Origin: Chloroflexota bacterium
GTDB lineage: Bacteria; Chloroflexota; Dehalococcoidia; Lucifugimonadales; Lucifugimonadaceae
Direction of reading: 5' to 3'
Length of the DNA stretch: 38,096 bases
Assembly: GCA_022562515.1 (NCBI GenBank)
Contig: JADFPB010000002.1
Location: forward strand, 1-38,096
Position 1 is the stretch's first letter; the number at the start of each line of letters is the position of its first letter. This document shows positions 1-8,176 of this stretch, in pieces. The position numbers and the translations under genes are program-made. The notes beneath the pieces are model-generated. The model had not been told where the DNA came from and made no database searches. It worked only from the letters and a program-made list of their open reading frames with translations.

Positions 1-345
1 CGTCTCGTCGTTTCCTTCCAGCCCACTGTTGCGGCCGCCTTTATCGTCACCGAACGACCGTATCAGGGCCGATTACCTGTATACGTGTACATATATGGAC
101 ACGCGCGCTCGCGACGAGGCCGAGGGGATCGGATTTATTTCACGTGACAGCTAGTGAGGTGTACGAGCGTCTGACCAGCCCGGACCCGCCATCGTTCTTG
201 CCAGCCTTCCTGGCGTGAGTGGACACAGTATGGGGTAGTCAGGACTTATCCCGGAAAGGCTGCTGCTTTGGAAACGGTTGAGCCGCGGCAACCCGGTCGT
301 TATTCGGAGGTATTTCGGAGACTGATTCTGGACCGGATTTTAGCG
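1..345. other. Non-coding stretch upstream of the ABC operon
   Basis: I see no convincing gene here: the open frames are short, overlap each other and have no recognisable protein features. I also see no tRNA or rRNA and no riboswitch that I know. It probably holds the end of an upstream transcription unit and the region in front of the promoter at 346-374. Confidence 0.5.
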
Positions 346-374
346 TTGACACTGTTATGCATCCCTGATACCTT
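346..374 (+). promoter_or_regulatory. Putative sigma-70-type promoter of the ABC transporter operon
   Basis: A perfect TTGACA (346-351) is followed by a 17-bp spacer and TACCTT (369-374), which keeps the T, A and final T of a -10 box. Transcription would start near 381 and give a leader of about 200 nt before the binding-protein gene at 586. The call rests on sequence match alone. Confidence 0.5.
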
Positions 375-585
375 GCTTCGCCAGCACACGGAGAGGACGT
401 ACCGTGTGCGGCTGGGTGTTTGCCCGGGTTATTACGTCCTGCGCGAGAAAAGACCGGCGTTGCGATAGTGCTGGTCAAAGAACATGGAAGCAAAGGCTTA
501 CCTGAGGAAGTGGAGTCTGTGTGCCGATCCATCATGGAGAGGCCAGGACGGCTCCCAGAAAGCCTAGGCATTTGGAGGGCAGAGT

Positions 586-2631
586 ATGACGTATCGCATG
601 CGTAAAGCTCACCTGGCAAAGCTAGCACTTTTGCTTGGCGGGCTCGTTCTGACCGTGGCTATTGCCTGCGGTTCAGATGATGATGATGTGGCTCCGGCTC
701 CTGCCGCCACATCCGCACCTGCGGCGGTCGCAGCAACTGCTGCGCCCGCAGAGCCCGCAGCGACAGCCGCTTCCGCGGCCACCGCTACGGCACGTCCGGC
801 GGCAGTAGCCGAGGCCACTACGGCTCCGGCGAAGACCGGCGGTCCGGAAGGCGACGTGACCTACGCCATCCGGCGTGTGAACTCGATCTACGGTGTGGCC
901 TACACGGGCCCGTACCGTGGTTCCGCCCACCAGCAGACTGGTGGCATTGAAGAGTACATGTTCATCATGGGCTCGGACGGCAACGCCATGACGCCGCAGC
1001 TTGCGGAATCATGGTCGGTAGACCCGGCCGGTACTAAGGTGACCCTTACGGTCAAGTCAGGTATCCCGTGGCACGCGCCGTTAGGCTCGGAGAACCTTGA
1101 CGCGACCTTTGGCGACTTTATTGCCGATGACGTGACACTGTGGATGAACACCGGAAACTCGACGACGAACCCGGAGTCCACTTACCCGGACGCCGGTGAC
1201 TTCGCCGCCGTCTTCCTTGAAGCGAAGACGATTGACACGAGCACCCTTGAGGTTGGGCTTGTGAGCCCGCTCTTCTTTGGATTGCCCCTTTCGCAATTCG
1301 GAATTCTTGGTGCGGCTCGTGGCCCGCAATTCATTCGGGCAGTTGACATCATGGGTTTGAACTGGGCGCAGGCCAACGCTGTTGGCACCGGCCCGTTCCG
1401 CCAGGGCCTTTGCATCCCTGGTGACCGCTGCACGGCACATGCGCTGACTGATCACTGGCGCAAGGTAGCTACGATCGCCTCGATCACGGTTATCCAGGTT
1501 CCGGAGCCGCAGACCCGTATTGCCATGCTCCGCAATGGCCAGATCGACATGTCGGAGATGGACTTCAAACTGGTTCCCAGTCTGATCGGCGAGGGCTTCC
1601 AGTTCCTCGACACGCAGCCTGGCAACTTTGTTGGCCAGTCGATTGTCTATTCAGGCAACCTCTGGGAAGAGTTCCACGCCCGCACGGGCGAGGCGCTGAA
1701 CCCGTGGGACGCTCCTCCTTACGATGAGGACTTCGCATGGATCGGCGACCCGTGGCAGGAATCCGACCCGAGCAAGGTTCGCTACACGGACACGAACAAC
1801 CCGCCTGGCATGACCGACATGGAGCAGGCTCGCCTGGTCCGTCTCGCTCTCGGCACGGCGATTGACCGCAACCAGATCAACGACGTTCTGCTTGGCGGCC
1901 TTGGGGTTCTTCTATACTCCGAGTACATGGGCCCTGAATACCCCGGCTGGGATCCGACCCGCGACAGCGGTGTATGGACGGCCGACGGTGACAGGATTCC
2001 GGCTTCCGGAACCCAGCAGTCAATACCCTACGTGCTGGCTGATGGCGACCTTGTAGAGGCCAGCCGACTCCTGACTGCTGCCGGCTTCCCGGAGTCAACG
2101 CGCAAAGCGGACTTCGGCGACAGCCTGACTCTGCAGAAGTATGCTGCAGAAGCTGGTGAAGTCGGTCTTGAGATTGGTGACACCATCAACTCGACATGGG
2201 AGCGACTTGGCATCAATGTCTCGCAGCTCGTCGAGGACTACGGTGGTGTGATCAGCCCGAGATTGCGGAAGCGTGAGCAGTTCCTGCCCGTTCTGAAGAA
2301 CGGTGACGTGAACGCGAACGTGTTCCCACTGGACTGGCCTTACCCGCCGGTTGACAGTTCGATAAGCCGTCCGGGTTGGGGCATTGGTTTCGAGACTACG
2401 TACCTCTCGACCCAGCACTTCTCAATCCGTGGCTCGCAGGACAGAGCCTTCCGCGAGGAAGAGCACATGAACACAGCTGACTACATGATCTACTGGCAGC
2501 TGTACAACGGTGTCTACCAGATCCCGCGTGGCGTAGTCGCTACAGACAGGATCGCAACTTGGGCCAACCCGGCAACCCACTACGGTGGAGCGACGGGGGC
2601 TCACGCTCCTGAGTTCATGAGACTCCAGTAG
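586..2631 (+). CDS. ABC transporter solute-binding lipoprotein, family 5 (peptide/nickel type)
   Basis: This is a 681-residue extracytoplasmic binding protein of the SBP_bac_5 type, which captures oligopeptides or similar solutes for import. The N-terminus is a lipoprotein signal: basic residues, a hydrophobic stretch at about 9-25, and a lipobox ending at Cys28 (VAIAC). A run of Asp and an Ala/Pro/Thr-rich tether (about 31-90) would hold the domain away from the membrane. The mature part has typical family segments, such as a central AMLRNGQIDM element and an LGTAIDRNQI element. GGAGGG at 574-579 lies 6 nt before the ATG, which supports this start over the ATG four codons later. Two permease genes follow, so this is the first gene of an uptake operon. 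The substrate cannot be read from the sequence. Confidence 0.9.
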   Translation: MTYRMRKAHLAKLALLLGGLVLTVAIACGSDDDDVAPAPAATSAPAAVAATAAPAEPAATAASAATATARPAAVAEATTAPAKTGGPEGDVTYAIRRVNSIYGVAYTGPYRGSAHQQTGGIEEYMFIMGSDGNAMTPQLAESWSVDPAGTKVTLTVKSGIPWHAPLGSENLDATFGDFIADDVTLWMNTGNSTTNPESTYPDAGDFAAVFLEAKTIDTSTLEVGLVSPLFFGLPLSQFGILGAARGPQFIRAVDIMGLNWAQANAVGTGPFRQGLCIPGDRCTAHALTDHWRKVATIASITVIQVPEPQTRIAMLRNGQIDMSEMDFKLVPSLIGEGFQFLDTQPGNFVGQSIVYSGNLWEEFHARTGEALNPWDAPPYDEDFAWIGDPWQESDPSKVRYTDTNNPPGMTDMEQARLVRLALGTAIDRNQINDVLLGGLGVLLYSEYMGPEYPGWDPTRDSGVWTADGDRIPASGTQQSIPYVLADGDLVEASRLLTAAGFPESTRKADFGDSLTLQKYAAEAGEVGLEIGDTINSTWERLGINVSQLVEDYGGVISPRLRKREQFLPVLKNGDVNANVFPLDWPYPPVDSSISRPGWGIGFETTYLSTQHFSIRGSQDRAFREEEHMNTADYMIYWQLYNGVYQIPRGVVATDRIATWANPATHYGGATGAHAPEFMRLQ

Positions 2632-2670
2632 GTAGATTCTGGCCTGTAAAGGCGAGTAGATAGCGCTTAC

Positions 2671-2704
2671 TCAGGGGGGCTGAGGCAAACCTCAGCCCCC
2701 CTGA
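2671..2704 (+). terminator. Strong stem-loop between binding protein and permease genes
   Basis: A perfect 15-bp inverted repeat (2671-2685 with 2690-2704) has a CAAA loop. No T-run follows, so it is not a textbook intrinsic terminator. In binding-protein operons such hairpins often protect the upstream message or reduce read-through, so that the binding protein is made in excess over the permeases. That role is inferred here. Confidence 0.6.
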
Positions 2705-2870
2705 TGGCGATAAGGCCCGGTAAGAAGACCCACTTACTTTGGGGTCCGTTATTGTTGAATCTCTGGGTTGCCTCAGTCGTTTGTGAAGTTGACACAGGGG
2801 ACTTTTGTTACGGAAGCGTCGGCCCTAAAAGGGCAGAGGCGCTTTGCGGGGTGTCTGGAAGGGAATCGAT

Positions 2871-3824
2871 ATGGGAACGTTCCTCCTTCGGAGATTGTTC
2901 TCCTCACTGATCTCAGTATTTGGCGCAACTATGGTGGTGTTCTTCCTGATCCAGTTGCACAATGACCCGCGCGAGTTATTCGTGCCGGATACCGGGTACG
3001 GGATCACGCAGGCGCAATGGGATAACCTGGGCGAAAAGCTTGGCTTCAACCGCCCGGTGGTGGTTCAGTATCTTGTATGGATTGGCCGCGCCCTCCGTGG
3101 CGATTTCGGTGTGTCCCTGGCCCAGCAGCGTCCGGTTACCACGATCATCAAGGGTAAGATCGGAGCAACCGTCCAATTGGCTGTAGGCGGCTGGATTTTC
3201 GCCGTGATGTTAGGCATCCCAACAGGAGTGATTGCCGCGGTCTACCGCGGCGGCATCTGGGACTACGTTGCCAGAGGAGCCGCCATTATTGGCATTGGCG
3301 CGCCCGCGTTTGTCACAGGTCTGATCTTAATAATCGTCTTTTCGACCTGGTTAAACTGGTTCCCGGCCGGCACTAGATCGCTCGAATTCAACTGGAAGGA
3401 TTATGTTCTTCCCTGTGTGGCACTGGGCTGGCCGGCCGCGGCGGGCCTTATGCGGCTTACCAGATCGTCAATGCTTGAAGTCCTTGACTCCGAGTTCGTT
3501 AAGCTGGCGAGGGCCAAGGGCGTTCCCTGGCGGACGGTGGTCTTCAAGCACGCTCTGCGGAACGCGATCATCGCTCCGCTGACATCAATGCTTTTGCTGT
3601 TCTCCGGCTGGCTGAACGGCGCCCTCGTCATTGAAACGGTGTTCTCATGGCCCGGGATCGGATTTGAAGCGTTGTTCACGGCGGTCAACGATAACGACTT
3701 CCCGTTGTTGCTCGGCACAGTGTTTATCTTCATTCTGATCTTCCTGGTGTTCGCCTTTATCGCAGACGTGCTTTACACGATCGTGGATCCTAGAGTTCGC
3801 CTGAGCGGATTCAAGGGCGCATAG
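2871..3824 (+). CDS. ABC transporter permease, DppB/OppB type
   Basis: This is a 317-residue integral membrane protein of the BPD_transp_1 family, first of the two permease subunits of a peptide-type importer. It starts MGTFLLRRLFSSLISVFGAT, the usual DppB N-terminal first helix. The early motif DPRELFVPDTG, several hydrophobic helices and the cytoplasmic EAA-type loop (LARAKGVPWRTVVFKHALRN, about residues 211-230) that docks the ATPase are all present. The family's C-terminal signature VDPRVR is also there. I chose ATG 2871 because GGAAGGGA (2857-2864) sits 6 nt upstream; the in-frame ATG at 2844 would add nine residues with no better ribosome site. The second permease follows 15 bp downstream. 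Confidence 0.9.
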   Translation: MGTFLLRRLFSSLISVFGATMVVFFLIQLHNDPRELFVPDTGYGITQAQWDNLGEKLGFNRPVVVQYLVWIGRALRGDFGVSLAQQRPVTTIIKGKIGATVQLAVGGWIFAVMLGIPTGVIAAVYRGGIWDYVARGAAIIGIGAPAFVTGLILIIVFSTWLNWFPAGTRSLEFNWKDYVLPCVALGWPAAAGLMRLTRSSMLEVLDSEFVKLARAKGVPWRTVVFKHALRNAIIAPLTSMLLLFSGWLNGALVIETVFSWPGIGFEALFTAVNDNDFPLLLGTVFIFILIFLVFAFIADVLYTIVDPRVRLSGFKGA

Positions 3825-3839
3825 GGGAGGCGGATAAGC

Positions 3840-4787
3840 ATGGCAACAGCAACATCTGACATCCCGATTCCAGGGACGAGAAGAAACACCAGCGGCGTGC
3901 TGGGGAAAGCCTCCTATGTGTGGTGGTTCTTCCGCCGCTACCCGGTGTTTCCGATCTTCATCCTGACGGTTCTCGTGATTACCGCAGTCATCGGCCCCTG
4001 GGTGGCGCCGTATCCCAGGGACCAGGGGTGGTTGCCGGACCGGCATCTGCCCCCGTTTTCAACATCGGATCAGGTAGAAGAGGCCCGCGCAAACGGTTTT
4101 AGAACCGGCTTCCATCTCCTCGGGACCGACCATATCGGCCGGGACGTGTTTACGAGAGTTTTGCACGGAGCACGGATCTCCATGATGGTGGTGGCCGTGG
4201 CGCTTGGCGTTGGCTTCACCATTGGGACGACGCTCGGCATCGTCTCCGGGTTTTACGGAGGATGGATCGACGAGATCATCACACGAGCCGTGGACATATG
4301 GTTCGCCTTACCGTTCTTATTAATAGCGCTGATCATGACGCTAATCTTCGGAAGGGGGTTAACGATCTTGATGATCGTTTTAGCCCTCATATCGTGGACG
4401 GCGTTTGTGAGGATCTTGAGATCACAGGCGCTGATACTGCGAGAGATGGACTATGTAGCGGCTTCGCGCATCGCCGGCGCCGGTTCGATCAGGATCATGT
4501 GGAAACACATCTTTCCAGGCCTCCTGAACACGGCTATCGTGGTAGCGACGCTGAACGTTGGCGGGCTGATCATTGCCGAGGCGACGTTGAGTTTCGTCGG
4601 CGCAGGTATCCAGCCACCTACACCGGCGTGGGGCGTCATGGTCTCAGAAGGCCGTGATTATCTGCAATCGGCATGGTGGCAGATTGTGATGCCTGGAGCG
4701 TCCATTTTCCTCGTGGTGATCTCGCTGAACTTCCTTGGCGACTGGCTTCGAGACCGGCTGGACCCGAGGCTGAGGCAGGTCGACTAG
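3840..4787 (+). CDS. ABC transporter permease, DppC/OppC type
   Basis: This 315-residue protein is the second permease of the importer. It has a cytoplasmic N-terminal segment, a first membrane helix at about 37-55 (FPIFILTVLVITAVIGPWVA), and the conserved LGTDHIGRDVFTRVLHGARIS element that is diagnostic for DppC-type subunits. The EAA loop is seen at YVAASRIAGAGSIRIMWKHI, and the end LRDRLDPRLRQVD is typical. A GGGGAGG ribosome site lies about nine bases upstream of the ATG. No DppD/DppF-type ATPase gene follows; the operon stops at the hairpin near 4822, so the ATPases must be encoded elsewhere if the system works. Confidence 0.9.
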   Translation: MATATSDIPIPGTRRNTSGVLGKASYVWWFFRRYPVFPIFILTVLVITAVIGPWVAPYPRDQGWLPDRHLPPFSTSDQVEEARANGFRTGFHLLGTDHIGRDVFTRVLHGARISMMVVAVALGVGFTIGTTLGIVSGFYGGWIDEIITRAVDIWFALPFLLIALIMTLIFGRGLTILMIVLALISWTAFVRILRSQALILREMDYVAASRIAGAGSIRIMWKHIFPGLLNTAIVVATLNVGGLIIAEATLSFVGAGIQPPTPAWGVMVSEGRDYLQSAWWQIVMPGASIFLVVISLNFLGDWLRDRLDPRLRQVD

Positions 4788-4821
4788 CCGATACCTGCCC
4801 GCCTATAGGCGAGTTTCAAAT

Positions 4822-4846
4822 ACAGGCCCCGCACAGCGGGGCCTGT
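4822..4846 (+). terminator. Hairpin terminator after the ABC operon
   Basis: An 11-bp perfect GC-rich stem (4822-4832 with 4836-4846) with an ACA loop lies 34 bp after the permease stop codon. The following T content is poor, so termination may be incomplete or Rho-assisted. Confidence 0.55.
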
Positions 4847-5195
4847 TGGCGTCTAATCCGAGTAATCGCCGTCCACAAATTGCGGGTTCGGTTAGCAGCG
4901 GCGTACGGGGACCAGGCGTGTGCCCGAATCCTGGGGCTCCGCACCAGTCGAGAGATCAGCCCGTCTCCCCGGATGTACGCTGACGCCTCGGCCTGGCAAG
5001 TATCGCGATCGACCAGACTGGGGCCCCATTCGGACAAGATGACGCGATGCGGCGGTGTTCAGGGGACTGCCGCCCTGGAGAACGGTTGTCCGGCGAAGCG
5101 CGGGCGGATTCTCGGGCAACCTATGGCCATGGTTGATTAGCCGCGCCGGCCGGACCCTGCGGCGCGGATTCGCCCCTCGCCATAAGGGGCCAACA
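4847..5195. other. Intergenic stretch with no recognised gene
   Basis: The stretch lies between two convergent transcription units. Open frames exist on both strands but none has a ribosome site, domain or recognisable composition. I see no RNA gene. It may be decayed sequence. Confidence 0.4.
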
Positions 5196-5230
5196 AAGAA
5201 GGGGCAATCCTGAGCGGATTGCCCCTTCTT
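5196..5230 (-). terminator. Bidirectional intrinsic terminator
   Basis: A perfect 15-bp stem (5196-5210 with 5216-5230) has a 5-nt loop. The AAGAA/TTCTT base gives a T-rich tail on either strand. It lies 32 bp beyond the stop codon of the minus-strand lipoprotein gene at 5263 and could also stop read-through from the ABC operon. Confidence 0.8.
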
Positions 5231-5262
5231 TTACTTCCTTCCGAAAGCGCTGGTTGTCGCCA

Positions 5263-5949
5263 CTACTCCTCGACGACGAAGACCACAGCCAGGCTTGAGT
5301 CACCGAATATCCTTGATCCGTATGTGTACCGGCCTGGAATGGTGAATGTGTACGTGAACGTCTTGTTTTCCCGCTCCAGGGGGCTGCGGGCCATGGATTC
5401 CGAATCCCACTCTTCCGCCTGGCCCGGGTCGGACTTCGTCGAGTGTCCGGTCCGCTCTGTGTTGGTCCAGGTGACTGTTGTGCCGCTAGTAATCTTGAGC
5501 ACAGATGGAATCATTTTCCCGGTAGTCATGATATTCACGGCGACCTCACCACTTGCCGCAGGGCCATCGGGCGCATTGATCGGCTGATCTTCAGTGCCAA
5601 ACTCGGCGATTTCCGTGGCCTGCGCGGCTGTCACGAACTCGCCGTTGGGCAACTCGACCAGCGCCGCTTGGTCCTCGGATTCACCAGCGGCTATCCTCTC
5701 CAGGCGCTCCGCTTCCTGGGTCTGCACAACTTTCTCGGCCAGGCTGCCCTTGCCGATCGCGACGTTCCGGGCGCTCGGGTCGATACCCGCGGCGATCAAC
5801 ACTTCCGCCGTGGCGGTAATGTTGCCTATTTTCTGCTCAGCAGTCGTCGTCTGGACGACGGAGTTGAAGTTTTGCACGCAGGCTATGCTTACCAGCGCCA
5901 CCAGGAAAGTGCTTCCAAGTATCAGCGGTGCGGCCATTCGAAGTCGCAT
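5263..5949 (-). CDS. Cupredoxin-fold lipoprotein lacking most copper ligands
   Basis: This 228-residue predicted lipoprotein has a signal peptide with a lipobox ending at Cys24 (VSIAC). A helical, Glu/Gln-rich middle segment runs from about 30 to 125. A C-terminal plastocyanin-like beta domain covers about 135-228 (motifs GTTVTWTNTERTGHS and IPGRYTY). In copper-binding members an upstream His and a C-terminal Cys-His-Met set hold the metal. Here His169 is kept, but the region after the YTY motif (208-210) has Gly, Ser and Arg and no Cys, His or Met in the usual places. It is therefore probably not an electron carrier. The start at 5949 is supported by AGGAG at 5956-5960; the ATG 24 bp upstream lacks a site. 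It is a single-gene unit with its own promoter and terminator. Confidence 0.75.
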   Translation of the reverse strand: MRLRMAAPLILGSTFLVALVSIACVQNFNSVVQTTTAEQKIGNITATAEVLIAAGIDPSARNVAIGKGSLAEKVVQTQEAERLERIAAGESEDQAALVELPNGEFVTAAQATEIAEFGTEDQPINAPDGPAASGEVAVNIMTTGKMIPSVLKITSGTTVTWTNTERTGHSTKSDPGQAEEWDSESMARSPLERENKTFTYTFTIPGRYTYGSRIFGDSSLAVVFVVEE

Positions 5950-5975
5950 CAAACACTCCTCTGCGTAAGTCAAGG

Positions 5976-5995
5976 CGGCTCACAAAGGTGAGCCG
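5976..5995 (-). promoter_or_regulatory. Hairpin in the 5' leader of the cupredoxin-like gene
   Basis: An 8-bp perfect stem (5976-5983 with 5988-5995) with a 4-nt loop lies about 15 nt upstream of the ribosome site. No T-run follows on the minus strand. It may stabilise the message or affect translation; the role is unknown. Confidence 0.4.
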
Positions 5996-6015
5996 TCTGG
6001 TCAATCTGGGTGCGG

Positions 6016-6044
6016 ATTCTAACATGCGTCCGGCATGTAAGCCG
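6016..6044 (-). promoter_or_regulatory. Putative promoter with an operator-like dyad in its spacer
   Basis: On the minus strand TAGAAT (6016-6021) is a good -10 box. The 17 bp upstream of it (6022-6038) is exactly a dyad, ACATGC-N5-GCATGT. The -35 position (6039-6044, CGGCTT) is poor. A weak -35 with a dyad filling the spacer suggests a regulator-controlled promoter for the cupredoxin-like gene. The regulator is not in sight. Confidence 0.45.
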
Positions 6045-6122
6045 ACGGCGCGTGGGAACCGGTATCCGCGGGCCCGCATCGGCCGTGGGGGCGATGTCGC
6101 GGAGCCGCGTCTGTGCGAGGCG

Positions 6123-6326
6123 CTAACCGCCCCCGATGGGGCGCACCACCTCCACTCTGTCGCCGTCTCCAATGAGGGTCTTCTCGTACTCGTCTTCGTG
6201 CAGGACTTCCGAGTTGACGGCGACGGCTACCCTGCGGCCGCGGAGGCCGATGTGCTCCAGATAGGCGTTGATCGACATCGCGCGTTCCAGTTCAATGTCT
6301 TTGCCATTGACGATGATCTGGATCAT
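6123..6326 (-). CDS. thiS: Sulfur carrier protein ThiS
   Basis: This 67-residue ubiquitin-fold protein ends in the Gly-Gly pair (VRPIGGG) that is adenylated and then thiocarboxylated to carry sulfur for the thiazole half of thiamine. It opens with the usual MIQIIVNGKDIEL strand pattern, contains AVAVNSEVL, and shows the family GDRVEVVRPIGGG ending. Its start codon overlaps the stop of thiE by 4 bp, so translation is probably coupled. It is the last gene of the thiG-thiE-thiS operon. The activating enzyme ThiF and the thiazole partners ThiH or ThiO are not in the window. Confidence 0.93.
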   Translation of the reverse strand: MIQIIVNGKDIELERAMSINAYLEHIGLRGRRVAVAVNSEVLHEDEYEKTLIGDGDRVEVVRPIGGG

Positions 6327-7000
6327 CGATTCGTTCGATCGCCCACTGGCGCCACGCTCAGGCCGATTTCCGCTGCGAGCGCCTCCGCCGCTTCACGAGA
6401 GTTGCTCGTATCCAGCATCGCTCCTATGACGGCGATTCCGGCGGCGCCTGCGGCGATCACGCCGGCTGCGTTGGATGCGGTTATGCCGCCGATGCCGAGT
6501 GTTGGGGTGGAGACGCTTCCGGATATCTCCGAGATAAGGGCAGTGCCTGCGGAGCCCATGCCGGGATGGGATTTTGAAGCGAAGATCGTGCCTGCGATGA
6601 GAAAGTCGGCGCCATCTCTCTCCGCGTCCTGCGCGCCGTACATGTCGTGTACGGACCTGCCGATGAGAAGATGGTCGCCACAGACGTATTTTGCCGCGCT
6701 GACCGACATCGACTGCTCGCCAAGCTGAACGCCGTCGGCGCCTGCGGCGATGGCTATGTCAACGCGCTCGTTCACGACGAAGAGGGCGCGGTCCTGTGTG
6801 ATCCTGCGCAATTCCAGCGCCAGGGAGAGAAGATCGCGCCCTGCCAGGCCTCTTTCGCGGAGCTGGACCATGTTTGCGCCGCCGGAGACGGCGCCCCGGA
6901 CGGCATCTATCAGCCTGGGTTCCGGCGGGGCGCCGCCCGTGTCGAAGATAGTGCGGTCGGTTACCACGCAGAGGATCTTGTCGGGAAGCGCGGCGGCCAT
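6323..7000 (-). CDS. thiE: Thiamine-phosphate synthase ThiE
   Basis: This 225-residue TIM-barrel enzyme joins the pyrimidine diphosphate and thiazole phosphate to make thiamine phosphate. It shows the family order: an early VTDR strand, the QLRER motif at 46-50 that binds the pyrimidine diphosphate, VNERVDIAIAAGADGVQLGE, and the phosphate-binding GIGGITASNA loop near the C-terminus. The length is normal. It starts 5 bp after the thiG stop codon and overlaps thiS by 4 bp. Confidence 0.93.
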   Translation of the reverse strand: MAAALPDKILCVVTDRTIFDTGGAPPEPRLIDAVRGAVSGGANMVQLRERGLAGRDLLSLALELRRITQDRALFVVNERVDIAIAAGADGVQLGEQSMSVSAAKYVCGDHLLIGRSVHDMYGAQDAERDGADFLIAGTIFASKSHPGMGSAGTALISEISGSVSTPTLGIGGITASNAAGVIAAGAAGIAVIGAMLDTSNSREAAEALAAEIGLSVAPVGDRTNR

Positions 7001-7005
7001 GGCGC

Positions 7006-7812
7006 TCAGACCTTTGTCCCAGAAGGTGTCTCAGATGGCTCGGGACCCAGGCCTGCGCCGGGGCTGGAGGCAGATGCGTGAGCGCGCTCGGGAATCCGGC
7101 CCGCAAGGTGGGCCTTGCGCCCGGCCTCCACGCCAAGGCGGAATGCCTCTCCCATCAGTGCCGGGTTGGCAGCCTGGGCGATGGCGGTGTTGACCAGGAC
7201 CGCGTCGGCGCCCAGTTCCATCACCAGGCTGGCATCGGACGGCACTCCGAGGCCGGCATCGACCACGACGGGAACCTCAGCGCGTTCGATGATTATTTCG
7301 ATCTCCTCGCGCGTGCGCACGCCTTGGCCGGAGCCGATTGGCGATCCGAGCGGCATGACCGTTGCGCAGCCGATATCCTGGAGCCGGTCCGCCAGGATTA
7401 CGTCCGCGTGGATATAGGGCAGTACGGTGAAACCGTCGTCTATGAGCGTCTTGCATGCCTCAAGCGTCCCCACAGGATCGGGGAGAAGGTACTTTTGATC
7501 GGGGATGACTTCTACTTTGATCCAGTTGGATCCGGTGACCTGCCGTGCGAGGCGCGCCGTCAAAACTGCCTGTTCCGCAGTCGCGCTTCCGGCGGTGTTC
7601 GGGAGAATCGTGTATCTGTCCCAGTCGATATGATCCAGGACCGTCTTTTCGTTTGGATCGTCAAGATTCAGCCTGCCGATCGCCACGGTGATGATCTCGC
7701 AGCCGGAAGCTTCTATCGACGATTTGAGGTCTTCCACACTGCGGTGTTTGCCGGTTCCCGTCATCAGCCTTGATGAGAACTCTTTTCCGGCGATGACTAA
7801 CTTGTTTTCCAT
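7006..7812 (-). CDS. thiG: Thiazole synthase ThiG
   Basis: This 268-residue TIM-barrel enzyme builds the thiazole phosphate ring from deoxyxylulose phosphate, dehydroglycine and ThiS thiocarboxylate. The active-site lysine that forms the imine with the sugar is Lys99 in the IKVEVIPD strand. Other family motifs are the N-terminal SRLMTGTGK, the central GSPIGSGQG loop and VVDAGLGVPSDA near the end of the barrel. The C-terminal 20 or so residues are Ser/Pro/Gly-rich and look disordered. It is the first gene of the operon and lies downstream of the TPP riboswitch. The ribosome site is weak (GGA about 12 nt upstream). Confidence 0.93.
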   Translation of the reverse strand: MENKLVIAGKEFSSRLMTGTGKHRSVEDLKSSIEASGCEIITVAIGRLNLDDPNEKTVLDHIDWDRYTILPNTAGSATAEQAVLTARLARQVTGSNWIKVEVIPDQKYLLPDPVGTLEACKTLIDDGFTVLPYIHADVILADRLQDIGCATVMPLGSPIGSGQGVRTREEIEIIIERAEVPVVVDAGLGVPSDASLVMELGADAVLVNTAIAQAANPALMGEAFRLGVEAGRKAHLAGRIPERAHASASSPGAGLGPEPSETPSGTKV

Positions 7813-7954
7813 TTGCTTCAGTTCCGGATCCTGTGATTATCGCTTTCGCGCTGGATCAGCGACTCAGGATTTCCATGTTGGGCGTTTGCTCTGATGTTTT
7901 CGGGTTGGCGGCACGCCCCGCACAGGTCATGGACGGGGGGGGTGGGGAGTCTGC

Positions 7955-7997
7955 TGAAAACAGAGGCGGCACCGTCCGGTGCCTGGACGCCGCCGCC
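7955..7997 (-). terminator. Riboswitch expression platform (intrinsic terminator)
   Basis: On the minus strand a 13-bp GC-rich stem with one mismatch and one G-T pair (7985-7997 with 7965-7977, 7-nt loop) is followed by TCTGTTTTC. It lies about 25 nt after the TPP aptamer and 150 bp before thiG. It is therefore the likely terminator that closes the operon when thiamine pyrophosphate is bound. Confidence 0.7.
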
Positions 7998-8020
7998 ATT
8001 TTTTGCCGTTTTTGCCGGGT

Positions 8021-8110
8021 GTTCCCTCCGCTGGCATTATCCAGATCAGGTATTCGGGTCGGCGGCATACGTGACCACCCTCTCAGCCCGGCGCAACCGA
8101 GCTCCCCGTC
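8021..8110 (-). promoter_or_regulatory. TPP riboswitch (THI box)
   Basis: The minus strand carries the conserved elements of the thiamine-pyrophosphate aptamer in order: GGGGAGC at its 5' end, GGGCTGAGAGGG (CTGAGA at 8081-8086), then CCTGATCTGG (8041-8050), ATAATGCCAGCG and AGGGAAC. It sits in the leader of thiG-thiE-thiS, as expected for thiamine synthesis genes. The terminator-like hairpin downstream indicates control by premature termination. Confidence 0.95.
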
Positions 8111-8147
8111 TGATGCTTGACCCAATTGTATGAGCCGTCTCCGCGCA

Positions 8148-8176
8148 AGACTAATTCGGGGAGTGTTGCCAGTCAA
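8148..8176 (-). promoter_or_regulatory. Promoter of the thiG-thiE-thiS operon
   Basis: On the minus strand TTGACT (8171-8176), a 17-bp spacer and TAGTCT (8148-8153) form a good sigma-70-like promoter. Transcription would begin near 8141, about 30 nt before the riboswitch aptamer, which fits well. Confidence 0.6.

Noticed and set aside
5928-6728. Plus-strand open frame of about 266 codons
   Set aside because: It spans thiS, part of thiE and a promoter region in the opposite direction, with no recognisable domain.
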